Shown piece after piece: positions 56,250-64,000 of a DNA stretch of 64,000 bases (position 1 is the first letter of the stretch; the number at the start of each line of letters is the position of its first letter). The position numbers and the translations under genes are program-made. Location of the stretch: NCBI RefSeq assembly GCF_016124105.1, contig NZ_JADGMQ010000001.1, positions 488,707 to 552,706 on the forward strand, given 5' to 3'. The notes beneath the pieces were generated by a model. The model was not told the DNA's origin and made no database searches. It was given only the letters and a program-made list of their open reading frames with translations. This DNA comes from Aquamicrobium zhengzhouense. Its GTDB lineage: Bacteria > Pseudomonadota > Alphaproteobacteria > Rhizobiales > Rhizobiaceae.

Positions 56250-57665
56250 TTAGCTACGGTAGGTGACGGCTTTGACCGCGTCGACAACCTCGCCAACGTT
56301 CGGAAGTGCCAGCTTCTCGAGGTTGGCTGCGTACGGCATCGGCACGTCCTTGCCCGCGATCGTGATGATCGGCGCGTCCAGATAGTCAAAGATTTCGCGC
56401 TGGACCCGGTTGGCGATGAAATCACCGACCGACGACTGCGGGAAGCCTTCTTCAACCACGACAAGACGGTTGGTCTTGCGGACGGACGCGATGATCGTGT
56501 CGAAATCGAGCGGACGGATCGTACGAAGGTCGATGATTTCAGCATCGATACCCATAGCTGCAAGCTCTGCCTCAGCCTTGACTGCGTAGGTCATGCCGAT
56601 GCCGAACGAGACAATCGTGACGTCCTTACCGGTCTTGTGGATGCGTGCCTTGCCGATCGGCAGGACGAAATCATCCATCTTCGGCACTTCAAAGCTCTGG
56701 CCGTAGAGGATCTCGTTTTCAAGGAAGATAACCGGGTTCGGATCGCGAATCGCAGCCTTCAGGAGGCCCTTTGCGTCGGCAGCCGTGTATGGCATGACGA
56801 CCTTGAGACCTGGGATGTGACCGTACCAGGCAGCATAGCACTGCGAGTGTTGAGCTGCGACGCGGGCGGCTGCACCGTTCGGACCACGGAACACCATCGG
56901 AGCGCCCATCTGGCCGCCGGCCATGTAGAGCGTCTTCGCGGCGGAGTTGACGATCTGGTCGATCGCCTGCATCGCGAAGTTGAAGGTCATGAACTCAACG
57001 ATCGGCTTCAATCCGGCCATCGCCGCACCGACGCCGACACCTGCAAAACCGTGCTCGGTGATTGGCGTATCGACAACGCGACGCGGGCCAAACTCCTGCA
57101 GAAGGCCCTGAGTGACCTTGTAAGCCCCCTGATACTCGGCGACTTCCTCGCCCATGATGAAGACGTCTTCATCGCGGCGCATTTCTTCGGCCATGGCGTC
57201 ACGAAGCGCTTCGCGCACTGTCGTAGTGACCATTTCGGTGCCAGCCGGAATATCTGGATCAGCAGCCACTTCGCTCTTCGGCACTGCAGGCACTGCGGTT
57301 GCCTTCGAAGCGGTCGGCTCTTCCGCGGCTTCGCGCGCCTTGCCACCGGCATCATCAGCAGCGGCGACAGGCGTATCGGCATCCGCCTGAGGAGCAGAGG
57401 ATGAAATGTCATCCGCGCTCTCACCATCCTGAAGCAGAACAGCGATCGGCGTATTCACCTTCACTCCCTCGGTGCCTTCTGCAACGAGGATCTTCCCCAG
57501 CGTGCCTTCATCGACAGCTTCGACTTCCATTGTCGCCTTGTCAGTCTCGATCTCGGCAATCACGTCACCAGGAGCGACCTTGTCGCCTTCCTGCTTGACC
57601 CACTTTGCGAGATTGCCCTCTTCCATCGTCGGAGAGAGAGCGGGCATGAGAATTTCGATCGGCAT
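56250..57665 (-). CDS. pdhB: Pyruvate dehydrogenase E1 beta subunit with lipoyl domain
   Basis: The 471-residue protein joins an N-terminal lipoyl domain (1-80, lysine in [17 protein letters not shown]) through an Ala/Pro linker to the E1 beta domain (from about 145; [40 protein letters not shown] and [25 protein letters not shown]). A lipoyl domain on E1 beta is typical of alphaproteobacteria. It forms the E1 heterotetramer with pdhA, 15 bp upstream. Confidence 0.96.
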   Translation of the reverse strand: MPIEILMPALSPTMEEGNLAKWVKQEGDKVAPGDVIAEIETDKATMEVEAVDEGTLGKILVAEGTEGVKVNTPIAVLLQDGESADDISSSAPQADADTPVAAADDAGGKAREAAEEPTASKATAVPAVPKSEVAADPDIPAGTEMVTTTVREALRDAMAEEMRRDEDVFIMGEEVAEYQGAYKVTQGLLQEFGPRRVVDTPITEHGFAGVGVGAAMAGLKPIVEFMTFNFAMQAIDQIVNSAAKTLYMAGGQMGAPMVFRGPNGAAARVAAQHSQCYAAWYGHIPGLKVVMPYTAADAKGLLKAAIRDPNPVIFLENEILYGQSFEVPKMDDFVLPIGKARIHKTGKDVTIVSFGIGMTYAVKAEAELAAMGIDAEIIDLRTIRPLDFDTIIASVRKTNRLVVVEEGFPQSSVGDFIANRVQREIFDYLDAPIITIAGKDVPMPYAANLEKLALPNVGEVVDAVKAVTYRS

Positions 57666-57680
57666 AATCCGCCTCCCTCT

Positions 57681-58727
57681 TTAGAGCAGAATATCGGTGT
57701 AGAGCTCGGATGCATCCGGCTCAGGATCGTTCTGGGCAAACTCGGCAGCATCCGCGACGATTTCGCGAACTTCCTTGTCGATTGCCTTCAGCTCGTCCTC
57801 GCTCGCCCAATTGTTGGCAAGGAGACGATTCTTTACCTGCTCAATAGGATCATGCTCCGAGCGCATCTTCTGCACTTCGTCCTTCGAGCGATACTTTGCC
57901 GGGTCTGACATGGAGTGACCGCGGTAGCGATAGGTCTGCATGTCGAGGATAATCGGGCCATTACCCGAACGGCACCATTCGACAGCAAGATCTGCAGCGC
58001 TCTTCACGGCGCGCACATCCATGCCATCAACCTGAATGCCGGGAATGCGGAATGATGCACCACGCTGGGAGAAGTCAGTCTCTGCCGAGGAACGCGTGAC
58101 AGCCGTACCCATCGCGTAGCGGTTGTTTTCGATGATGTAGATGACGGGCAGCTTCCACAGCGAGGCCATGTTGAAGCTCTCGTAGACCTGACCTTGGTTA
58201 GAAGCACCATCACCGAAATAGGTCAGAGAGACCGCGTCATTGCCGCGGTACTTGTTGGCGAAGGCCAGACCAGTACCGAGAGAAACCTGCGCACCGACGA
58301 TGCCGTGACCGCCGTAGAAGTTCTTCTCCTTGGAGAACATGTGCATCGAGCCGCCCTTACCCTTGGAGTAACCTCCGCGGCGGCCGGTCAGCTCAGCCAT
58401 AACACCACGCGCTGACATATCCATTGCCAGCATGTGACCATGATCACGATAGGCCGTGATCATCTGATCACCTTCCTTGATGGCCATAGCCATACCGGTA
58501 ACGACCGCTTCCTGTCCGATGTAGAGGTGACAGAAGCCACCGATATACCCCATGCCGTAGAGCTGCCCGGCCTTCTCTTCGAAGCGGCGGATCAAGAGCA
58601 TTTCGCGGTAAGCCTTAAGCTCCTGCTCTTTGGTAAACTCGACGGGGGCCGGAGTTCTTGGTGCCGGCGGGGTTTTTGAATCCGCCTTTTTTGTCTTGGC
58701 GGACGTTTTCCTGGCGGCTGTCGCCAT
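57681..58727 (-). CDS. pdhA: Pyruvate dehydrogenase E1 alpha subunit
   Basis: The 348-residue thiamine diphosphate enzyme decarboxylates pyruvate. It has GFCHLYIGQEAVVTGM, the ThDP motif GDGASNQGQVYESFNMASLWKLPVIYIIENN and the phosphorylation-loop-like YRYRGHSMSDPAKYR. The N-terminus (to about residue 30) is lysine/proline-rich and poorly conserved. It heads the pdhA-pdhB-pdhC run; three inverted repeats lie upstream. Confidence 0.96.
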   Translation of the reverse strand: MATAARKTSAKTKKADSKTPPAPRTPAPVEFTKEQELKAYREMLLIRRFEEKAGQLYGMGYIGGFCHLYIGQEAVVTGMAMAIKEGDQMITAYRDHGHMLAMDMSARGVMAELTGRRGGYSKGKGGSMHMFSKEKNFYGGHGIVGAQVSLGTGLAFANKYRGNDAVSLTYFGDGASNQGQVYESFNMASLWKLPVIYIIENNRYAMGTAVTRSSAETDFSQRGASFRIPGIQVDGMDVRAVKSAADLAVEWCRSGNGPIILDMQTYRYRGHSMSDPAKYRSKDEVQKMRSEHDPIEQVKNRLLANNWASEDELKAIDKEVREIVADAAEFAQNDPEPDASELYTDILL

Positions 58728-58809
58728 GCTCTCGCTCCCTGTTCATCACAGAATTTCGGAAGACAGACCTTCCCAATCACGAAGAAGGTATCATGCGAAA
58801 TGACGAACC

Positions 58810-58894
58810 GCCATGCAGAAAATTGCATGGCTCACATGCGAACAAGCAGTTCTATTTAAACGATAAATCGTCGATTAACTGCCATTCAGTTAAT
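58810..58894. repeat. Three inverted repeats between ftsB and pdhA
   Basis: GCCATGCA-6-TGCATGGC is at 58810-58831, ACGAT-AA-ATCGT at 58860-58871 and ATTAACTG-5-CAGTTAAT at 58874-58894. The last lies 7 bp past the ftsB stop, the first about 83 bp upstream of the pdhA ATG. They may be regulator sites at the pdhA promoter, or a weak terminator plus operators. Confidence 0.55.
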
Positions 58895-58901
58895 TAGCAA
58901 T

Positions 58902-59210
58902 TCATCGCAGAATGACGACTTCGTCGGGCAGAGCAAGATTCAGAGACCGACGCGCCAACTCATCCAGCATGTCTTTTTCCATGAAGCCATCATGCAGGAG
59001 CTGGACGCGATTTTCCAGATGGACACGCTCTTTCGTGATCAGCGCCAGATTCTGCTCAAGTGTCGCCACTCGCTCTTCGAGCTGTATCTTGGCGTTGAGG
59101 CCGTAGGTTCCATGGAACGCATGAAAACCAAAATATGAAAGAACTACGGCAGCAATGGCTGGCACGATAAACGCGCCGGTGCTGCGCTTCTTGCGTTGAC
59201 GTGTCCACAT
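58902..59210 (-). CDS. ftsB: Cell division protein FtsB (septum formation initiator)
   Basis: The 102-residue DivIC/FtsB protein has one membrane helix (about 13-29) and a periplasmic coiled coil (about 40-75) followed by EKDMLDELARRSLNLALPDEVVIL, the family C-terminus. FtsB with FtsL and FtsQ activates FtsWI at the septum. The eno-ftsB-pdhA neighbourhood is normal for rhizobia. It would be part of the machinery a SidA-like peptide might act on. Confidence 0.93.
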   Translation of the reverse strand: MWTRQRKKRSTGAFIVPAIAAVVLSYFGFHAFHGTYGLNAKIQLEERVATLEQNLALITKERVHLENRVQLLHDGFMEKDMLDELARRSLNLALPDEVVILR

Positions 59211-59260
59211 GGATTGGTGCTACTCTGGAACAATGGCACCATTTGAGCCAGTCATGCTTA

Positions 59261-59288
59261 AGGGGCGGTTACTTTCGTAACCGCCCCT
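59261..59288. terminator. Terminator-like hairpin between eno and ftsB
   Basis: AGGGGCGGTTAC (59261-59272) pairs perfectly with GTAACCGCCCCT (59277-59288) around TTTC, a 12-pair stem. On the plus strand CTTATTTTTT follows; on the eno-transcribed minus strand only CTTAAG follows. The strong stem may still stop eno transcripts, but the better T-run faces rightward. Confidence 0.7.
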
Positions 59289-59322
59289 CTTATTTTTTAT
59301 CGAGATCTAAATTTGACGCGCA

Positions 59323-61069
<1,747 letters not shown>

Positions 61070-61154
61070 GGTGGTGCTCCTTTAGGATTTCTTCTCTGGC
61101 CCCGTATCCATCAATGACACAGGGGCCCGGAAGTTCCCGAAGAGAGCTTGTGCT

Positions 61155-61988
61155 CTACTGTTGTTTGGCCACCCGATCAAAAGCCATGAGACGCTCGATG
61201 AGGCGCGGCATATCCTTCAATGGCACCATGTTCGGGCCGTCAGAAGGTGCATTATCGGGATCTTCGTGCGTCTCGATGAATACGCCCGCAACTCCCACCG
61301 CAACAGCCGCGCTAGCCAGCGTCTGAACGAAGCGCCGCTCACCTCCAGAGGAACCGCCCTGCCCGCCAGGCTGCTGTACGGAGTGCGTCGCGTCGAAAAT
61401 CACTGGGGCTCCCGTCTCGGCCATGATCGGTAGCGAGCGCATGTCAGAAACCAGCGTGTTGTAGCCGAACGAGGCTCCACGCTCTGTCACGAGTACATTT
61501 GGATTGCCCGAAGCCGTCACCTTGGCGATGACGTTCTTCATGTCCCACGGGGCTAGGAACTGCCCCTTCTTGACGTTCACGACCTTCCCGGTCCCTGCTG
61601 CAGCAATCAGAAGATCGGTCTGCCGGGAAAGGAAAGCCGGGATCTGCAGTATATCGACCACTTCGCCCACGATCGCGCATTGCTCTTCCGTATGCACGTC
61701 GGTGAGGACCGGCACGTCCAGATCACGGCGCAGGTCGGCGAAGATCGGCAGGGCAGCCTCAAGACCTGCGCCTCGCTTGCCCGCGAGAGACGTCCGGTTC
61801 GCCTTGTCAAACGACGTCTTGTAGACTAGCCCTATTCCAAGCGATGCGCACATCTCTTTAAGAGCGCCCGCAATATCAAACGCATGCTGACGGCTCTCGA
61901 GCTGACAGGGACCTGCGATCAATGCGAGCGGAGAAGCGTTCGAAAGCTCCACATTACCGACACGGACGGATTGGTTGGGGGAAGTCAT
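61155..61988 (-). CDS. kdsA: 3-deoxy-8-phosphooctulonate synthase
   Basis: KdsA makes Kdo 8-phosphate for the lipopolysaccharide inner core from arabinose 5-phosphate and phosphoenolpyruvate. The 277-residue protein has LIAGPCQLESRQHAFDIAG, YKTSFDKANRTSLAGKRGAGLE, VLTDVHTEEQCAIVGEVVDILQIPAFLSRQTDLL and FDATHSVQQPGGQGGSSGGER. It overlaps the VOC gene start by ATGA arrangement (4 bp). Confidence 0.97.
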   Translation of the reverse strand: MTSPNQSVRVGNVELSNASPLALIAGPCQLESRQHAFDIAGALKEMCASLGIGLVYKTSFDKANRTSLAGKRGAGLEAALPIFADLRRDLDVPVLTDVHTEEQCAIVGEVVDILQIPAFLSRQTDLLIAAAGTGKVVNVKKGQFLAPWDMKNVIAKVTASGNPNVLVTERGASFGYNTLVSDMRSLPIMAETGAPVIFDATHSVQQPGGQGGSSGGERRFVQTLASAAVAVGVAGVFIETHEDPDNAPSDGPNMVPLKDMPRLIERLMAFDRVAKQQ

Positions 61989-62824
61989 GACAATTCCTCG
62001 AATATGAAATCCGCACCCTGACCGGGAGCGGCAGGCACCAACGCAGCACCCTCGCTGTTCGCTTGGTACCCGATACCGCGGCTCGATAACATATCTTTAA
62101 GGCGCGTCAGATCGGTCACACGAAAGTGCACCGCTTCGATCCGGGCATTAACGGCCGTTTTGGCAGGCCTCACCGTCAGCGCAGAATTGGCAAGCGGTAC
62201 GTCGTAATGACCGGACCGCGAAGTTACTCTGCTTCTGGCAATTTCGGCGAGAAAGTGCGCAATCTCTTCAGCCCGAACCGCCACAATGCGGACCGACGAG
62301 ATACCCGCTGCGCCATTCTCATGCTGCTGAAGCTGCTGCATGTCGATCTTCGGAGCGTTTCGTCTCTCGCAGGTGAAGAAGTGCAGCGGGTGAGCGCTGG
62401 GCGTTCCTGCGAAGGCAAGGCGAAAGCTGGCTGTGTCCATCCGGCCATACGCATCCACGGCAGAACGTGAAAATTCGACAATCTGGCCACCGGAGATTGA
62501 CCGCCTATGAAACTCGGCATTGTCATCAATCGCATCGTCGGTGCCTAGAACCAGCCCAGAAATTCCCTCCTCGCCTGAGGCTAGTCTGAACTGCCGGTCA
62601 TGGCGCACGAAACTGTTTCGATCAGCTATCGCCGCATCTACCGAGTCAGCAGAGCCGATGGCGAGAGGCTCGATGAAGGTGCCGTCTGCGAAATAGACGC
62701 AGGCATTGATGGTGCCAAACGGATGATTTCCCTGCGGGGCTACGCTGAAACCAAGCCCCACGAGCCGATCACGAGACACGCCGAGATCGGCAGTCGGCAT
62801 AACGAGGTGGTCGAGCGGGCGCAT
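61985..62824 (-). CDS. VOC/glyoxalase-like domain protein
   Basis: The 279-residue protein begins MRPLDHLVMPTADLGVSRDRLVGLGFSVAPQGNHPFGTINACVYFADGTFIEPLA, the pattern of the glyoxalase-like (PF13468) family, with a second, weaker VOC half at the C-terminus (INARIEAVHFRVTDLTRLKDMLSSRGIGY here starting with a valine-alanine). Function unknown. The ATG at 62824 is preferred to a start six codons upstream. It is co-translated with kdsA. Confidence 0.82.
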   Translation of the reverse strand: MRPLDHLVMPTADLGVSRDRLVGLGFSVAPQGNHPFGTINACVYFADGTFIEPLAIGSADSVDAAIADRNSFVRHDRQFRLASGEEGISGLVLGTDDAIDDNAEFHRRSISGGQIVEFSRSAVDAYGRMDTASFRLAFAGTPSAHPLHFFTCERRNAPKIDMQQLQQHENGAAGISSVRIVAVRAEEIAHFLAEIARSRVTSRSGHYDVPLANSALTVRPAKTAVNARIEAVHFRVTDLTRLKDMLSSRGIGYQANSEGAALVPAAPGQGADFIFEELS

Positions 62825-62838
62825 GGCTCGCTCCGCGC

Positions 62839-63441
62839 TCACGTAGAGCCGAGCGTCCAGCCAACGATCTGGCGCGTCACGTCGGCGAAGGCTCTATCGA
62901 GTGCTGCAACATAAGCATTATTGCCAGTGCCGTTCATTGCAGCTTCTGCCGAGAAGGTACGTTCCGCACGAACCACGCCGTTCCGATCGTTGAGCAGCTT
63001 GACGTGCAGCCGCACCTCTGCGCGAGGCGTACCATCGAGCTGGATCCCGAAAGCGCGAACTTCGGTCGCTAGTTGATAATCGATCGCGAGCCCTTCACCG
63101 GGCTTGCCAACCCCACCGAAGCGGCCAGAGCCCTGCAGAGCCTCAACCAACTTCGCCTGTACCAGGCGCGGCAGGCGGTCTGCCCATTGTGCACCCTTGA
63201 GATACTCAAGCGTCGCTCCCGTCGGGCGGATGACAATATTTTCGCTGTCGATGGTTTTTAGTGCAGTTGGCTCGGCGACGAGCAGTTGCACTCGCGACCT
63301 CCGCGCCGGAGTGCTCTCTACGTCAACTGCTTGCAGATCGAAGGTGTCCAAAGGAGCTGGTCCGCCACCGGGTAGCGCGGCGCATCCGGAGATGGCAAGT
63401 GCCGATGAGACGAGGAGAAAGCGCCGACTGATGCTGATCAT
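62839..63441 (-). CDS. ABC-type transport auxiliary lipoprotein
   Basis: The 200-residue lipoprotein has a signal peptide with lipobox AISGC, the cysteine at residue 20 becoming the acylated N-terminus. The body (YDLQAVDV-like DTFDLQAVDVESTPARRSRVQLLVAEPTALKTIDSENIVI and NDRNGVVRAERTFSAE) matches the PqiC/ABC-transport auxiliary family that works with MCE proteins in lipid transport between membranes. It follows the MCE gene on the same strand. Confidence 0.87.
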   Translation of the reverse strand: MISISRRFLLVSSALAISGCAALPGGGPAPLDTFDLQAVDVESTPARRSRVQLLVAEPTALKTIDSENIVIRPTGATLEYLKGAQWADRLPRLVQAKLVEALQGSGRFGGVGKPGEGLAIDYQLATEVRAFGIQLDGTPRAEVRLHVKLLNDRNGVVRAERTFSAEAAMNGTGNNAYVAALDRAFADVTRQIVGWTLGST

Positions 63442-63513
63442 GGTACTCTGCTGTCCCTTCCAATGGCCACTCGTATCATAAAATCGTCTTGAGGTTGTAG
63501 CCTATGCAATCTG

Positions 63514-64000
63514 TCATCTGCGCGCGCGGCCATCATGCTGACGGACCTCGCCAGCCCCACCCGAAATAATCCGCTGGGGGTTACGCTCAAGATCCGTGAT
63601 GGCACGCTCGATCCGATTTATCGACCCTCGAGCATCGCGGACCAGTCCTTCGACTTCCCGCAGGCCCTGCCCCGAGAATCGCGCCAGACCGTCGGTAATG
63701 GCCCCCATACGGGCATTGAGCGTGTCAGCCACCTGACGGAAGGCTTTGAGCGTCTCTCCCGCTTCCGACATCAGGCCATTGGCCTCACCTGACCCGAGCA
63801 GATTGTCGACCTTCTGCAATACGCCATCGACGCGTTCCGATGCCTGTGCAAGTCGCGCGGCCAGTTGCTGCGCATCAGTGATGATCGCATCGATATCGTC
63901 TGTTCTGGCGCTGACCGCTTCTGACACACGACTTATGTCGTTGGCCGCATGGTTGATGCTCGTGCTTGCCTGTTCGAAATTTGTGAGTGCGGTTCGAACC
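63514..64000 (-). CDS. MCE/MlaD-family lipid transport protein, C-terminal part (partial)
   Basis: The frame is open to the right edge of the window, so only the last 161 codons or so are seen. This part is a long amphipathic helical region (INHAANDISRVSEAVSARTDDIDAIITDAQQLAARL and later RGSINRIERAITDLERNPQRIISGG) ending with a short tail. The sequence RAITDLERNPQRIISGG and its place before the auxiliary lipoprotein identify it as an MCE substrate-binding subunit. The MCE domain itself lies outside. Confidence 0.82.
   Translation of the reverse strand, partial: VRTALTNFEQASTSINHAANDISRVSEAVSARTDDIDAIITDAQQLAARLAQASERVDGVLQKVDNLLGSGEANGLMSEAGETLKAFRQVADTLNARMGAITDGLARFSGQGLREVEGLVRDARGSINRIERAITDLERNPQRIISGGAGEVRQHDGRARR

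Noticed and set aside
58874-58894. CtrA box (TTAA-N7-TTAA) upstream of pdhA
   Set aside because: The two TTAA units are 11 bp apart, not 7.

Overview
The window looks like the chromosome of an alphaproteobacterium of the Rhizobiales (Hyphomicrobiales). The evidence is the rhizobial gene orders trpD-trpC-moaC-moeA and lexA-comEC-gltX-gltA, the run rpsB-tsf-pyrH-frr-uppS-cdsA-rseP-bamA-lpxD-fabZ-lpxA-lpxI-lpxB, an N-terminal lipoyl domain on the pyruvate dehydrogenase E1 beta subunit, an EipB-type envelope protein, and LexA boxes of the alphaproteobacterial form GTTC-N7-GTTC. No species can be named. There is no insertion sequence, CRISPR array or phage gene; most of the window is housekeeping DNA.

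Layout. 1-6602: the start of secG, tpiA, then rightward ppiD, trpD, trpC, moaC, moeA. 6599-19703: a block of about 13 kb between moeA and lexA that I do not expect there from related genomes as I recall them. It holds a compact sulfur module (soxZ, soxY, flavocytochrome c sulfide dehydrogenase flavoprotein and a one-heme cytochrome), two integral membrane proteins, a complete Mrp cation/proton antiporter operon with fused A and B subunits, an AI-2E-family permease and an SMP-30 lactonase. 19704-25975: lexA with its own SOS boxes, comEC, gltX, gltA. 25974-39108: the leftward lipid A, outer membrane assembly and translation run from rpsB to lpxB. 39265-46527: small conserved genes (DUF4031, eipB, ridA-like, glycerophosphodiesterase, FemAB-like, HIT, azlCD, a MerR regulator, mgtE). 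46760-50085: a VOC protein, tRNA-Leu(GAG), lipB, a 28-residue membrane protein gene missed by ordinary gene calling, a gamma carbonic anhydrase and a secreted hypothetical protein. 50102-60597: ratA-like, a P-loop kinase, lipA, lpdA, GDSL hydrolase, hdeD-like, pdhC, pdhB, pdhA, ftsB, eno. 60704-64000: PRC-barrel protein, kdsA, a VOC protein, and a lipoprotein plus MCE subunit of a lipid-transport system that runs off the window.

How the genes fit together. The lpx genes, kdsA, bamA, rseP, cdsA, uppS and eipB build and guard the envelope. lipA and lipB make the lipoyl groups carried by the pdhB, pdhC and lpdA complex. The most interesting item is at 48440-48584. A 28-codon gene for a single-helix hydrophobic peptide has a good Shine-Dalgarno site and a promoter (TTGACA, 17 bp, CATTAT) with a perfect LexA box between its -35 and -10 elements. 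lexA in the same window has the same promoter layout. This is the expected signature of an SOS-induced small membrane protein, such as a division inhibitor or a membrane toxin, and I regard it as the best candidate here for an undescribed system.
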